Assembly: GCF_041260665.1 (NCBI RefSeq)
Contig: NZ_JBGCCT010000009.1
Coordinates: forward strand, 124,001 to 188,000
Source of the DNA: Catenulispora sp. GP43
GTDB taxonomy: Bacteria; Actinomycetota; Actinomycetes; Streptomycetales; Catenulisporaceae
Length of the DNA: 64,000 bases
Direction: 5' to 3'
Shown: positions 38,123 through 48,150 of the stretch, piece after piece
Layout: each line of letters opens with the position of its first letter
How positions within the stretch are numbered: the first letter of the stretch is position 1
Program-made: the position numbers and the translations under genes
The notes under the pieces: generated by a model
Databases searched by the model: none
What the model was told of the DNA's origin: nothing
What the model saw: the letters and a program-made list of their open reading frames with translations, nothing else

Positions 38123-39808
38123 TCAGTTGTCCGTCGGCGGATTGAGGAAGTCCCACTGGTTCTTGTCCCAGACGTCCTGCATCCCGTTGTCGACTATCGT
38201 CTGGGCCCACACCCGCAGGCCCTCCGGGTTCTTGAGCTGCCAGATGAAGGTGTGGTCCACGCCCTTTTTGAACGTGTAGTAGTTGTTGACCAGGTCCGAG
38301 ATGACGCCGATGTCCTTGGGCTGGTACGGCTTGCCCCAGGAGTCGTCGACGAACAACTCCGGTTCCTGGCCCTTCTTCTGCAGGTTCAGGATGTCCTGGG
38401 CCATGCCCACGATCGGGCTGTTCGGGGTGTAGACGATGGGCGCGACCTTCTCCTGGTCGCCGCCGCCGGCGAAGCCGGACAGGAAGCCGGCGGTGATGAA
38501 CCGGCTGGCCGGGATCTGGCCGGACATGAAGTAGATCGACGGGTCCATGCCCCAGACGATGATCGGCTCCGAGTGGCCCTGGCCGGCGATCTTCTGCACC
38601 TCCTGGGCCACCTCCCAGTCGTGCTCCATGTCGGTGCGCGGCCAGGTGAAGGCCAGGGTGAGGAACAGCGTCGCGGTGGTCGCGGTGACCCCGAGCATGG
38701 TCCAGCGCAGCCGTGAGCCGTTGCGGTGCAGGGCCCCGGTGGCCAGGATCACGATCGGCGGCAGCATCTGCAGGAAGTAGTGGCCGAAGAAGTGGAATCC
38801 GCTGGAGACCCCGATCGCCGAGCCGGCCAGCCACAGCCACAGGTCGGCGTCGGCCTTGAAGATGCCGTTGCGGGCCGTCATGTACATGATCGCCAGGAAG
38901 GCCGCGGCCGAGGCGCCGGCGAAGATCCCGAAGTTGCCCCAGAACCTCGCCATGATCGTGGAGAACGAGCCCAGCGAGGTCAGGTAGCCGCTGTTGCCGG
39001 TGAACACCCAGAAGAAGAAGTCGCCGAAGCCGACCCACAGGGCCACCCCCACGATCGGCAGGACGAAGGCCGGGATGATCGTGACCAGGCCCTTCCAGCG
39101 CTGGTCCTTCCAGGCCCGCCAGGCCACCGGGAGCATCGTGACGCCCGCGGTCTGCTTGGTGAGCGTGGCCAGCGCCACCGCGACGCCGGAGCCACCCAGC
39201 AGCGGGATGGCCCGCCGCGGATGCCGGCGGGCGCTGTCGGCGAGCAGGAACGCCGCGCAGGTCCACGGGAGCATGAAGACCTCGAACGAGGCCGCCTGGG
39301 AGTCCTCCGGCGCCAGGCCGGCCGAGCCGAGCAGGTACAGCAGCCCGGCCCAGACGCCGTGCCGGCCGAAGCGGCGCTTGGCGATCTGGGTGATCAGGAT
39401 CGCGGTGACCACGTGGACGCAGATCGCCAGCGCCCGGATCACCACCAGCGTGGACAGGCCGTGGTCGCCGACGAGCCGGAACACCCAGGCGTAGACGTAC
39501 GGCAGCAGGGGCGGCTTGCGGTCGACGATGATCTGGTAGAACTGCCCGTTCTCGGTGTTCAGCGCCCGGGCCTGGGTGGCCAGGAAGCCCTCGTCGGGGT
39601 TCCAGAAGGTGCGGCTGAAGGCCGGAAGGTGGGTGATGGTGGCGACTGCGAAGAACAGAAGGACGACACGCGTCCACGAGGCCTGCGGGGTGTTCCAGAG
39701 CCGTTGGAACCGGGCGGAACACCAGAGTCTGCGAAAGCCCGAGGGCTCCGGATCCGGTGGCCCGTTCAGGCCCGGTCCGGATTGGGTGTGAGCGTCTGTC
39801 GCGACCAT
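38123..39808 (-). CDS. GT39/ArnT-like membrane glycosyltransferase
   Basis: A 561-residue polytopic protein of the PMT/ArnT (GT-C) superfamily. The first periplasmic loop has the catalytic acidic pair in FWNPDEGFLATQA, followed by about ten hydrophobic segments and a C-terminal extracytoplasmic domain. These enzymes transfer a sugar from a polyprenyl phosphate to a lipid, polysaccharide or protein; the acceptor is unknown here. It starts at ATG 39808 in a roughly 100-bp gap after dxs. The AlkZ-like gene follows within 20 nt. Confidence 0.8.
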   Translation of the reverse strand: MVATDAHTQSGPGLNGPPDPEPSGFRRLWCSARFQRLWNTPQASWTRVVLLFFAVATITHLPAFSRTFWNPDEGFLATQARALNTENGQFYQIIVDRKPPLLPYVYAWVFRLVGDHGLSTLVVIRALAICVHVVTAILITQIAKRRFGRHGVWAGLLYLLGSAGLAPEDSQAASFEVFMLPWTCAAFLLADSARRHPRRAIPLLGGSGVAVALATLTKQTAGVTMLPVAWRAWKDQRWKGLVTIIPAFVLPIVGVALWVGFGDFFFWVFTGNSGYLTSLGSFSTIMARFWGNFGIFAGASAAAFLAIMYMTARNGIFKADADLWLWLAGSAIGVSSGFHFFGHYFLQMLPPIVILATGALHRNGSRLRWTMLGVTATTATLFLTLAFTWPRTDMEHDWEVAQEVQKIAGQGHSEPIIVWGMDPSIYFMSGQIPASRFITAGFLSGFAGGGDQEKVAPIVYTPNSPIVGMAQDILNLQKKGQEPELFVDDSWGKPYQPKDIGVISDLVNNYYTFKKGVDHTFIWQLKNPEGLRVWAQTIVDNGMQDVWDKNQWDFLNPPTDN

Positions 39809-39916
39809 CGCCGTGCTACGCCTCGCCGCCCATGGAAGAGAGGTTACCTCCCACGCGCCGGTGGGCGGGGAGGTAACCCCCGGAGATCTTTCAGACTGGT
39901 ACAGATCAGCAGTCTG

Positions 39917-41884
39917 CTACCGAGTCGTGACTTTGGGTGCCGAACCGTTGGACGAGGCGGCACCGTTCGACGCGGCGGCGCCGTCGGCCGCAGCCTTGCT
40001 GCCGAGCCCGGCGACCAGACCGACGACCTCGTGCGCGACGCGCTGCCCGGTCAGGCCGATCTGCTCCAGCACCTCGCCGCGGTTGGCGTGGTCCAGGAAC
40101 TCCGCCGGGACGCCGAAGTCGCGCAGCGGCGTGTGCACGCCGGCGTCCCGCAGCGCCTGGGCGACCACGCAGCCGACGCCGCCGACCCGCACGTTGTCCT
40201 CGACCGTGACCACCAGCCGGTGCTCGGCGGCCAGCGTCACCACCGCCGGGTCCACCGGCTTGACCCAGCGCGGGTCCACCACGGTGGCCCCGATGCCCTG
40301 GTCGGCCAGCCGCTCGGCGACGTCGAGGCAGACCTGGGCCATCGCCCCGACGCTGACGATCAGCACGTCCGGGTCCTGCTCGGTCCCCGCGGTGGTCCGC
40401 AGCACGTCCATCGAGCCGGCCCTGGCCACGGCCGGGATGTCCTGGCAGACCGCGCCCTTGGAGAAGCGGATCATGGTCGGCGCGTCGCCGACGTCCACCG
40501 CCTCGCGCAGCTGGGCCCGCAGCTGGGCGCCGTCGCGCGGGGCGGCGATGCGCAGCCGGGGCACCACCTGGAAGATCGACATGTCCCACATGCCGTTGTG
40601 GCTGGCGCCGTCGTTGCCGGTGACGCCGGCCCGGTCGGCGACGAAGGTGACGCCCGCGTTGTGCAGCGCGGCGTCCATCAGGACCTGGTCGAAGGCCCGG
40701 TTGAGGAAGGTCGCGTAGATCGCCACCACCGGGTGCAGGCCGGCGTAGGCCATGCCGGCCGCGGAGGTGACCGCGTGCTGCTCGGCGATGCCGACGTCGA
40801 AGATGCGGTCCGGGAAGCGCTCGGCGAACTTGGCCAGGCCCACCGGGTGCAGCATGGCGGCGGTGATGCCGACCACGTCCTCGCGCTCGGCGCCGATCGC
40901 GGCCATCTCGTCGGAGAACACCGAGGTCCAGGACTTCCCGGCCGGGACCAGCGGCTGGCCGGTCTCCGGGTCGCTGTCCACGGCGACCTGGTGCAGCTGG
41001 TCGTTGACGTTGTTGCGGGCGGCCGGGTAGCCCTCGCCCTTGCGGGTGATCGCGTGCACGATCACCGGGCCGTGGTAGTTCCGGGCCCGGCGCAGCGCGG
41101 CCTCCATGCCGGCGATGTCGTGGCCGTCGACCGGGCCGACGTACTTCAGGCCCAGGTCCTCGAACATCCCCTGCGGGGCGACGACGTCCTTCAGGCCCTT
41201 CTTGACGCCGTGCAGCGCCTCGTACAGCGGGGCGCCGATCACCGGGGTGCGGCCGAGCATGCCCCGGCCCCACTCCAGGAAGCGCTCGTAGCCCTGGGTG
41301 GTCCGCAGGGTCGCCAGGTGGTCGGCCAGCCCGCCGATGGTCGGCGAGTAGGAGCGCTCGTTGTCGTTGACCACGATGATCACCGGGCGGTCCTTGGCCG
41401 CGGCGATGTTGTTCAGCGCCTCCCAGGCCATGCCGCCGGTCAGGGCGCCGTCCCCGATCACCGCCACCACCTGGCGGTCGGCGACGCCGCGCACCTGGTG
41501 CGCCTTGGCGATGCCGTCGGCGTAGGCCAGGGCGGTGGAGGCGTGCGAGTTCTCGATCACGTCGTGCTCGGACTCCGCGCGGGCCGGGTAGCCCGAGAGC
41601 CCGCCGGCGTGCCGCAGCGCGGAGAAGTCCTGGCGGCCGGTGAGGAGCTTGTGCACGTAGGCCTGGTGGCCGACGTCCCACAGGATGGTGTCCTTGGGCG
41701 AGTCGAAGACCCGGTGCAAAGCGATGGTGAGCTCCACCACACCCAGGTTCGGGCCGATGTGCCCGCTCGTCTTCGCCACGGTCGGGATCAGATAAGCGCG
41801 GATCTCCGAGGCGAGCTCAGCGAGCTGCTCGGAGCTGAGCTTGTCCAGATCGCGCGGACCCTGGATCGCCTCCAGCAGTGCCAC
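39917..41884 (-). CDS. dxs: 1-deoxy-D-xylulose-5-phosphate synthase
   Basis: The first enzyme of the MEP isoprenoid pathway, joining pyruvate and glyceraldehyde-3-phosphate with thiamine diphosphate. The protein has 655 residues: the ThDP motif [16 protein letters not shown], the substrate-binding [13 protein letters not shown] and [15 protein letters not shown] segments, and the transketolase C-terminal domain. GTG 41884 was chosen over TTG 41908: AAGGAGG sits 6 nt before the GTG and the product then begins [17 protein letters not shown] like other actinobacterial Dxs. A TATAAC at 41929-41924 may be its -10. The C-terminal 35 residues are a low-complexity Ala/Ser/Asn tail absent from most homologues. 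Confidence 0.95.
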   Translation of the reverse strand: MALLEAIQGPRDLDKLSSEQLAELASEIRAYLIPTVAKTSGHIGPNLGVVELTIALHRVFDSPKDTILWDVGHQAYVHKLLTGRQDFSALRHAGGLSGYPARAESEHDVIENSHASTALAYADGIAKAHQVRGVADRQVVAVIGDGALTGGMAWEALNNIAAAKDRPVIIVVNDNERSYSPTIGGLADHLATLRTTQGYERFLEWGRGMLGRTPVIGAPLYEALHGVKKGLKDVVAPQGMFEDLGLKYVGPVDGHDIAGMEAALRRARNYHGPVIVHAITRKGEGYPAARNNVNDQLHQVAVDSDPETGQPLVPAGKSWTSVFSDEMAAIGAEREDVVGITAAMLHPVGLAKFAERFPDRIFDVGIAEQHAVTSAAGMAYAGLHPVVAIYATFLNRAFDQVLMDAALHNAGVTFVADRAGVTGNDGASHNGMWDMSIFQVVPRLRIAAPRDGAQLRAQLREAVDVGDAPTMIRFSKGAVCQDIPAVARAGSMDVLRTTAGTEQDPDVLIVSVGAMAQVCLDVAERLADQGIGATVVDPRWVKPVDPAVVTLAAEHRLVVTVEDNVRVGGVGCVVAQALRDAGVHTPLRDFGVPAEFLDHANRGEVLEQIGLTGQRVAHEVVGLVAGLGSKAAADGAAASNGAASSNGSAPKVTTR

Positions 41885-42061
41885 CCGATCCTCCTTCAGT
41901 TGATACAACGCTCCTGGCTTCCAGTTATACGGCAGAGAGTCTAAGCCTGGCCTGAGCGCCGCCCTGGCGCTTCCGGCCTCCTTCTACATGATCTTCACAT
42001 GGCCCCCGCAGGGTGTTCACCCGGTCGCACACCCGCGCCGAGCCGCAGGCGAACACGGGTT

Positions 42062-42094
42062 CGGCGCCGCCCCGGGTACGGCGGGGCGGCGCCG
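42062..42094 (-). terminator. Terminator hairpin after the DUF1501 gene
   Basis: CGGCGCCGCCCCG and CGGGGCGGCGCCG form a perfect 13-bp stem with a 7-nt loop, about 70 nt past the DUF1501 stop. Between hairpin and stop are two and a half direct repeats of GGCGGCGCGTGARGCGGT (42108-42162). Confidence 0.6.
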
Positions 42095-42161
42095 AGGTGC
42101 TGTGCGCGGCGGCGCGTGAGGCGGTAATGGCGGCGCGTGAAGCGGTGGCGGCGCGCTACCG

Positions 42162-43490
42162 CTACAGGAAGGCGATCCGGGGCTGGTCCTGTCCGAGGAT
42201 CTGCGCCGGGTCGGCGCCGAGCACCTTGTCCAGCAGCGTGGCATAGACGCTGCGGAAGTCGGTGCTGAACTTCAGATCGCCGTCGTCCAGGTCGGTCAGC
42301 GAGGGCTGCGCGCCGTAGAAGCCGCCGTTCACCGGCTCGCCGAGGACCAGGACCGGGCCGGCGGTGCCGTGGTCGGTGCCCTCGTTGGCGTTGGCGTGCA
42401 CGCGGCGGCCGAACTCGGTGTACAGCACCGTGACCACGTTCTTGCCATGCGGGCCGGCGGCGATGGCGTTCTGGAAGTCCGTGACCGCCTTGTCGACCTC
42501 GCCCCACAGCGTCGACTGCGTGCCCTTCTCGGCACTGTGCGTATCGAAGCCGCCCAGGCTGACGCTGTAGACCCGGGTCGGGACCGAGGCGTTGATGCAC
42601 TCGGCGACGATGTCCAGCTGTTGAGCGAGCGCTGAGCTTTTCGCGGCCTTGGCGGCGCCCTTCGCGGCGCCCTTGGCCGCCTTGGCACCCTTCGCGCCCT
42701 TCGCGCCCGCGGCGCCGGCCGCCGACGCGAGCGCCGGGGTGAAGGTCTTGGCGACGGTGAACAGGTCGGCGACGTCGCGAGCGGCGTACGCCGCCACCGG
42801 CGAGTCCTGCGCCGACGGCTGCCCCAGACCGGTGAACCCGGCATCCAGCGGCCCGGACCCGGGCAGCCGGAACTGGCCGATCGGCAGCGAACTGCCCGCG
42901 GTCTTGGTGCCGCCGAGAAGCGGGGGCAGCGTCCCGCCCACAGAGATCGCCTTGAGCGCCCTGATCTGGTCGTCGGGCTGGGCGTCCAGCCAGCGGCCCA
43001 GCCAGCCCGAGCCGGTCGGCTCGCCCGGTGAGGCGGTCTGCCAGATGTCCATGGAGACGAAGTGGCTGTGGTTCGGCTGCGGATACCCGACGCCGCGCAC
43101 GACCGCGCACAGCTTGCGCTGCCACATCTCGTGCAGGCCGGTCATCGCCGGGTTGAAGCCCAGGCCGTCGCCGAGGTCGAGGACCTGGCTCGCGCTGTAG
43201 GCCAGGTCGGGGCGGGAGGAGCTGTAGGCCGGGTCGGCGTACGGGATCACGGTGTTGAGGCCGTCGTTGCCGCCGTACAGCGTCACCAGCACCAGGACGC
43301 CCTGGCCGGCGGCCAGCGGCGCGTGCTGCGCGGCCGCGCCGAGCTGCGCGCCGGAGGTCTGTGGGCCGCCCGGCGTCAGCGCGGGGGCGCCGACCGGGTG
43401 GCCGTGCGAGCTGGAGCAGGCCGCCGCGAACGCGCCGGTGGACATGACGCCGGACAGCTCCAGGAAGCGGCGGCGGGTGACGGTGTCCAT
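42162..43490 (-). CDS. DUF1501 protein with Tat/lipoprotein signal
   Basis: A 442-residue alkaline-phosphatase-fold protein of the DUF1501 family. The N-terminus has a twin-arginine motif (RRRFLELSG, residues 6-14) and a lipobox ending at C25, so it should be exported folded and anchored as a lipoprotein. Family motifs include LVLVTLYGGNDGLNTVIPY, PNHSHFVSMDIWQT and TVLYTEFGRRVHANANEGTDHG. Residues 257-288 are a Lys/Ala/Gly-rich insert with repeated KGAK and KGAA units. It is paired with a DUF1800 gene 27 nt upstream, the standard partner. The function of these pairs is not established. Confidence 0.85.
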   Translation of the reverse strand: MDTVTRRRFLELSGVMSTGAFAAACSSSHGHPVGAPALTPGGPQTSGAQLGAAAQHAPLAAGQGVLVLVTLYGGNDGLNTVIPYADPAYSSSRPDLAYSASQVLDLGDGLGFNPAMTGLHEMWQRKLCAVVRGVGYPQPNHSHFVSMDIWQTASPGEPTGSGWLGRWLDAQPDDQIRALKAISVGGTLPPLLGGTKTAGSSLPIGQFRLPGSGPLDAGFTGLGQPSAQDSPVAAYAARDVADLFTVAKTFTPALASAAGAAGAKGAKGAKAAKGAAKGAAKAAKSSALAQQLDIVAECINASVPTRVYSVSLGGFDTHSAEKGTQSTLWGEVDKAVTDFQNAIAAGPHGKNVVTVLYTEFGRRVHANANEGTDHGTAGPVLVLGEPVNGGFYGAQPSLTDLDDGDLKFSTDFRSVYATLLDKVLGADPAQILGQDQPRIAFL

Positions 43491-43517
43491 GATCGAGTCC
43501 TTAGTTTCCGTCGGGCG

Positions 43518-44804
43518 TCAGTTCGCGAGGTACTCCGGCGCGACGAGCGCCAGGGTGACCAGCTGCCGGGGGTCGGCGACCACCTCGGTGAGGGCGGCGG
43601 TGCTCCGGTCGCTGAAGGCGTCGACGCCGAGCAGGTGCGCGACGGCGTCGATGCGCTGCGACGGGCTGCTGTTCTGGACCTGCGACAGGTCGCCCTTGGT
43701 CACGGCCCACTCCGCGAAGACGAAGCGGGTCTGGGCCGCGGCCGTGGTCAGCCAGGCCGTGCCCTCGGGCCAGCCGCCGACGTTCGGCGGGTAGAAGGGC
43801 ATCTGGCCCAGGCCGTTGAGGGCGGCGCGCAAGACCTGCGTGTCCGCGGAATTCGCGCTCGCGTCCACCTTTATATTCAGAGCCCTGAGAACGCCGACGA
43901 TGTACTCGGTCGGCTGCTTCACCAAGGCGTAGCGCGCCTGCGGTCCGCGGAATACCGGGTCCAGGAACAGGGCCCGCAGGAGCGCGGTGACGTCGCGGTT
44001 CGGGCCGTAGGCGGCCAGCAGGCGGCCGGAGACGTCCGGCGGGATCGGGCCGGGCATGCCGAAGCGGTCCCAGAAGCGGCCGGTGACGAACTTCGGCGAG
44101 GCCGGCTGCTGCAGGATCCAGTCGACGAACGAGGCGTCGTCGAAGTCGGCGGTCTTCCCCAGGATGGTCTTGGGGGTGTCGTCGTGGAGCCTGGGGACGA
44201 GGGTCGCCTTGCCGTCGGCGTCCAGCCGCCAGCCGGTGAGGGCGCGGGCCCCGGCGCGGACGTCGTCCTCGGTGTAGGTGCCGACGCCGAGCGTGAACAG
44301 CTCCATCAGCTCGCGCGCCAGGTTCTCGTTCGGCGCCTTCAGGGTGTTGCCGGCGCTGTCCAGCCACAGCATCATCGCCGGGTCCCGCACCATCGCGTGG
44401 GCCAGCGCGCCGAAGTCGCCGCCGCCGAGCGTCCGCATGGTCTGGTTCTGCTGGAGCATGAAGCCGGGGCTCTTCACCTTCTGCACGGAGGTGGCGAAGT
44501 GCCCGTGCAGGAAGAAGGTGCGCTTCTCCACCAGCGGCTGGGTGACCGCGGCCATCCGCGCCAGCCACCACCCCACCATCCGGTAGTCGTCCGGCGCACT
44601 GCCCTGCTTGGGCACCTTCATCGCCGGGAAGTCCGGAATCGGCGTGGCGGCGGCGCCGGGATCGGCACCGGCCGGCGCCAGCAGCGCGGCCACGGTCGCC
44701 TCGTACCCGGCCTTGGCGGCGGCGTCGATCTCCGCCCCGCTCGCGCCGAACCCGGCCCGCCGCAGGAGATGCGCGACGGCGGATCTGTTCTGGTCGATGC
44801 TCAC
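43518..44804 (-). CDS. DUF1800 domain protein
   Basis: A 428-residue DUF1800 protein, about the normal length. Motifs are AVAHLLRRAGFGASGAEI at the N-terminus, FFLHGHFATSVQKV, NENLARELMELFTLGVG followed by YTEDDVRAGARALTGW, and PPNVGGWPEGTAW near the end. DUF1800 genes almost always precede DUF1501 genes, as here, and the two probably act together outside the cytoplasm; no signal peptide is visible on this member. It starts at GTG 44804, only 47 bp from the divergent TPR-like gene. Confidence 0.85.
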   Translation of the reverse strand: MSIDQNRSAVAHLLRRAGFGASGAEIDAAAKAGYEATVAALLAPAGADPGAAATPIPDFPAMKVPKQGSAPDDYRMVGWWLARMAAVTQPLVEKRTFFLHGHFATSVQKVKSPGFMLQQNQTMRTLGGGDFGALAHAMVRDPAMMLWLDSAGNTLKAPNENLARELMELFTLGVGTYTEDDVRAGARALTGWRLDADGKATLVPRLHDDTPKTILGKTADFDDASFVDWILQQPASPKFVTGRFWDRFGMPGPIPPDVSGRLLAAYGPNRDVTALLRALFLDPVFRGPQARYALVKQPTEYIVGVLRALNIKVDASANSADTQVLRAALNGLGQMPFYPPNVGGWPEGTAWLTTAAAQTRFVFAEWAVTKGDLSQVQNSSPSQRIDAVAHLLGVDAFSDRSTAALTEVVADPRQLVTLALVAPEYLAN

Positions 44805-44851
44805 CCTGTCAGAATCGGGGCACGGGGCTAAACGGAGGGTAAGAAGACGGC

Positions 44852-45262
44852 ATGTCCTCGGATGACGAGCCGAAGGAACCGGAGGAACCCTTCATACCGC
44901 TGGGTTCCGAACAACCACCCGACGAGCCCGCGACCGACGAGAACCTCGACGCCCACGCCGCGATAGCACGCTCACTGTCCCCGGCCGTTCCCGGCGCCCT
45001 GCGCAAGGAGGCCCGCGCCTTCTTCGACGGGGCGATGTACGCCTACACCGAAGGCGACCTCGCCGGCGCACGGCTGTCGTTCCTCGCGGTGGCCGCCGTC
45101 GGCGACCCCGACACCGCGCCGGCGGCGATGGTGTTCCTCGGCGTCATCGCCTTCCGGCGGCGCGACGCCGCTGAGGCTCGGATGTGGTTCGCGCGCGCGG
45201 CTTCGGGGGCTGATGCGCATTGGGCCCTGGTCGCCACGCAGGAGTTGCGGCGGTTGGGGTAG
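44852..45262 (+). CDS. Small TPR-like protein of unknown function
   Basis: A 136-residue protein. The first 45 residues are acidic and proline-rich, and probably disordered (SSDDEPKEPEEPFIPLGSEQ). The rest fits two tetratricopeptide/Sel1-like helix pairs (ARAFFDGAMYAYTEGDLAGA; APAAMVFLGVIAFRRRDAAEARMWFARAA). TPR folds mediate protein contacts. I do not recognise a named family. ATG 44852 has GGAGGG upstream. It is transcribed divergently from the DUF1800 gene and converges on acnA with a shared terminator. Confidence 0.65.
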   Translation: MSSDDEPKEPEEPFIPLGSEQPPDEPATDENLDAHAAIARSLSPAVPGALRKEARAFFDGAMYAYTEGDLAGARLSFLAVAAVGDPDTAPAAMVFLGVIAFRRRDAAEARMWFARAASGADAHWALVATQELRRLG

Positions 45263-45273
45263 CGCACAAAGCA

Positions 45274-45315
45274 AAAAAGCAGCCCCCGACCCGACCGGGC
45301 CGAGGGCTGCTTTTT
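45274..45315. terminator. Bidirectional terminator between the TPR-like gene and acnA
   Basis: AAAAAGCAGCCC (45274-45285) pairs with GGGCTGCTTTTT (45304-45315). With an A-run on one side and a T-run on the other it is a canonical intrinsic terminator in both directions. Confidence 0.95.
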
Positions 45316-45334
45316 CAGAGCTCTGCTTCTCCTA

Positions 45335-47998
45335 CTACTTCAGCAGGTTCCGCAGCACGTACTGCATGATCCCGCCGTTGCGGTAGTAGTCCGCCTCGCC
45401 GGGGGTGTCGATGCGCACGACCGCGTCGAACTCAATGTCCTGTCCCCCGGACGTAGCGGCCTTCACCTTCACCGTGCGCGGAGTGGTGCCACTGTTCAGC
45501 TCCTCCAGGCCGGTGATCTCGAAGGTCTCCTCACCGGTCAGGCCCAGCGACGCGGCGCTCTGGCCGGCCGGAAACTGCAGCGGGACGACGCCCATGCCGA
45601 TCAGGTTGGAGCGGTGGATGCGCTCGTAGCTCTCGGCGACGACCGCCTTGACGCCCAGCAGCGCGGTGCCCTTGGCGGCCCAGTCGCGGGAGGAGCCCGA
45701 GCCGTACTCCTTGCCGGCCAGGACCACCAGCGGGATGCCCGCCTCCTGGTACGCCTGGGAGGCGTCGTAGATGGTGGTCTGCTCGCCGGTCAGCAGGTTC
45801 TTCGTGAAGCCGCCCTCGACGCCGTCCAGGAGCTGGTTGCGCAGGCGGATGTTCGCGAAGGTGCCGCGGATCATGACCTCGTGGTTGCCGCGGCGGGAGC
45901 CGTAGCTGTTGAAGTCGCGGGGGCCCACGCCGTGCTCGGCCAGGTACTTGCCGGCCGGGCTGTCGGCCTTGATGGAGCCGGCCGGGCTGATGTGGTCGGT
46001 GGTCACCGAGTCGCCGAGCTTGGCCAGGACGCGCGCGCCGTGGATGTCCGCCACCGGCGACGGCTCGGCGGCCATGCCCTCGAAGTACGGGGGCTTGCGG
46101 ACGTAGGTGGAGTCCGCGTCCCACTCGAAGACGTTGCCGGTCGGGGTGGGCAGCGAGCGCCAGCGCTCGTCGCCGTGGAAGACGTCGGAGTAGTCCTTGG
46201 CGAACATCTCGGCGGTGATGGCGCCTTCGATGACGGTCTGGATCTCCTGCGTCGAGGGCCAGATGTCCTTCAGGAACACCGGGTTCTCGTCGCCGTCGTA
46301 GCCCAGGGGCTCGCTCTCGAAGTCGAAGTCCATGGTGCCCGCGATGGCGTAGGCGACGACCAGCGGCGGGGACGCGAGGTAGTTCATCTTCACGTCCGGG
46401 TTGATGCGGCCCTCGAAGTTGCGGTTGCCGGAGAGCACCGACACCACCGCGAGGTCCGCCTCGTTGACCGCCTTGCTGACCGGCTCCGGCAGCGGGCCGG
46501 AGTTGCCGATGCAGGTGACGCAGCCGTAGCCGACGAGGTTGAAGCCCAGCTTGTCCAGGTACGGGGTCAGGCCGGCGCGCTCGTAGTAGTCGGAGACGAC
46601 CTTCGAGCCGGGCGCCAGGGTGGTCTTGACCCAGGGCTTGGCGTGCAGGCCCTTCTCCACCGCGTTCTTCGCCAGCAGCGCCGCGCCGATCATCACCTGC
46701 GGGTTCGAGGTGTTGGTGCAGGAGGTGATCGAGGCGATCACGACCGCGCCGTTGTCGATGGCGAACTGGGTGCCGTCCTCCATCGTCACCGAGGTGGGCT
46801 TGGTGCCCTGCGCGGCGTAGGTCGGCAGCACCTCGGCGAACTTGTCCTTGGCCTGGGACAGCGCCACCCGGTCCTGCGGGCGCTTGGGGCCGGCGATCGA
46901 GGGCACCACGGTGGCCAGGTCCAGCTCCAGGTACTCGGAGTAGGACGGCTCGCGGTCCGCGTCGTGCCACAGACCCTGGGCCTTGGCGTAGGCCTCCACC
47001 AGCGCCAGCTGCTCCGCGGAGCGGCCGGTGAGCTTCAGGTAGCTGATGGTCTCGTCGTCGATCGGGAAGATCGCACAGGTGGAGCCGAACTCCGGCGACA
47101 TGTTGCCGATGGTCGCGCGGTTGGCCAGCGGGACGGCCGCGACGCCGGCGCCGTAGAACTCCACGAACTTGCCGACCACACCGTGCTTGCGGAGCATCTC
47201 GGTGATGGTGAGCACCAGGTCGGTGGCGGTGGCGCCGGGGGGCAGCTCGCCGTGCAGCTTGAATCCGACCACGCGCGGGATGAGCATGCTGACCGGCTGG
47301 CCGAGCATCGCGGCCTCGGCCTCGATGCCGCCCACGCCCCAGCCCAGCACGCCCAGGCCGTTGACCATGGTGGTGTGGCTGTCGGTGCCGACCAGGGTGT
47401 CGGGGTAGGCCTGGCCGTTGCGGTCGAACACGACCCGGGCCAGGTGCTCGATGTTCACCTGGTGCACGATGCCGGTGCCGGGCGGGACCACCTTGAACTC
47501 GTCGAAGGCGGTCTGGCCCCAGCGCAGGAACTGGTAGCGCTCGCGGTTGCGGCCGTACTCGATCTCGACGTTGCGCTCGAAGGCGTCCGGGCGGCCGAAG
47601 ACGTCGGCGATCACCGAGTGGTCGATCACCAGCTCGGCCGGGGCCAGCGGGTTGATCTTCGCCGGGTCGCCGCCGAGCTCGGCCACGGCCTCGCGCATGG
47701 TGGCCAGGTCCACGACGCACGGCACGCCGGTGAAGTCCTGCATGATCACGCGCGCCGGCGTGAACTGGATCTCGGTGTCCGGCTCGGCGTTCGGGTCCCA
47801 CTGGCCCAGCGCCTGGATCTGGGAAGCGGTGACGTTGGCCCCGTCCTCGGTGCGCAGGAGGTTCTCCAGCAGCACCTTCAGGCTGAAGGGGAGGCGCTCG
47901 GAGCCCTCGACGGCCCCGATGCGGAAGATCTCGTACGACTGCGCGCCCACCGCGAGGGTGTCGCGGGCGCCGAAGCTGTTCTTGGAGGTCATTGCCAT
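45335..47998 (-). CDS. acnA: Aconitate hydratase A
   Basis: The TCA-cycle enzyme that interconverts citrate and isocitrate using a 4Fe-4S cluster; family members can also bind mRNA when iron is low. The 887-residue protein has cluster cysteines in [11 protein letters not shown] and [13 protein letters not shown], substrate-binding [20 protein letters not shown], and the C-terminal swivel domain with [15 protein letters not shown] 47998 and an in-frame ATG two codons later are both possible. The upstream region has a good promoter with a palindrome on the start point and is divergent from the LCIB-type gene. Confidence 0.97.
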   Translation of the reverse strand: MAMTSKNSFGARDTLAVGAQSYEIFRIGAVEGSERLPFSLKVLLENLLRTEDGANVTASQIQALGQWDPNAEPDTEIQFTPARVIMQDFTGVPCVVDLATMREAVAELGGDPAKINPLAPAELVIDHSVIADVFGRPDAFERNVEIEYGRNRERYQFLRWGQTAFDEFKVVPPGTGIVHQVNIEHLARVVFDRNGQAYPDTLVGTDSHTTMVNGLGVLGWGVGGIEAEAAMLGQPVSMLIPRVVGFKLHGELPPGATATDLVLTITEMLRKHGVVGKFVEFYGAGVAAVPLANRATIGNMSPEFGSTCAIFPIDDETISYLKLTGRSAEQLALVEAYAKAQGLWHDADREPSYSEYLELDLATVVPSIAGPKRPQDRVALSQAKDKFAEVLPTYAAQGTKPTSVTMEDGTQFAIDNGAVVIASITSCTNTSNPQVMIGAALLAKNAVEKGLHAKPWVKTTLAPGSKVVSDYYERAGLTPYLDKLGFNLVGYGCVTCIGNSGPLPEPVSKAVNEADLAVVSVLSGNRNFEGRINPDVKMNYLASPPLVVAYAIAGTMDFDFESEPLGYDGDENPVFLKDIWPSTQEIQTVIEGAITAEMFAKDYSDVFHGDERWRSLPTPTGNVFEWDADSTYVRKPPYFEGMAAEPSPVADIHGARVLAKLGDSVTTDHISPAGSIKADSPAGKYLAEHGVGPRDFNSYGSRRGNHEVMIRGTFANIRLRNQLLDGVEGGFTKNLLTGEQTTIYDASQAYQEAGIPLVVLAGKEYGSGSSRDWAAKGTALLGVKAVVAESYERIHRSNLIGMGVVPLQFPAGQSAASLGLTGEETFEITGLEELNSGTTPRTVKVKAATSGGQDIEFDAVVRIDTPGEADYYRNGGIMQYVLRNLLK

Positions 47999-48022
47999 GG
48001 CCCAGCTCTCGCTTGCGGAAAG

Positions 48023-48069
48023 TATCTCGACATCAAGAGACTCTAGTGGGTGCCGCCGTGCTTCACCAA
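48023..48069 (-). promoter_or_regulatory. acnA promoter with a palindrome at the transcription start
   Basis: On the minus strand TTGGTG (48069-48064), an 18-nt spacer and TAGAGT (48045-48040) form a clear promoter. Immediately downstream, TCTCTTGATGTCGAGATA (48040-48023) is an imperfect palindrome over the expected start point, the position of a repressor site. The regulator is not encoded nearby. Confidence 0.6.
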
Positions 48070-48088
48070 CCCGGGGGGGCGCTCCCGT

Positions 48089-48102
48089 GTGAGCACGCTC
48101 AC
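48089..48102. promoter_or_regulatory. 14-bp inverted repeat in the acnA/LCIB divergent region
   Basis: GTGAGC-AC-GCTCAC has perfect 6-bp arms. It lies about 20 bp upstream of the acnA -35 and 49 bp before the carbonic anhydrase start, so it could serve either gene. Confidence 0.45.
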
Positions 48103-48150
48103 CCGGGTGGCCGCTGGCTGGAACGAGCGGCCCCGGTGACAATCGTCCCA

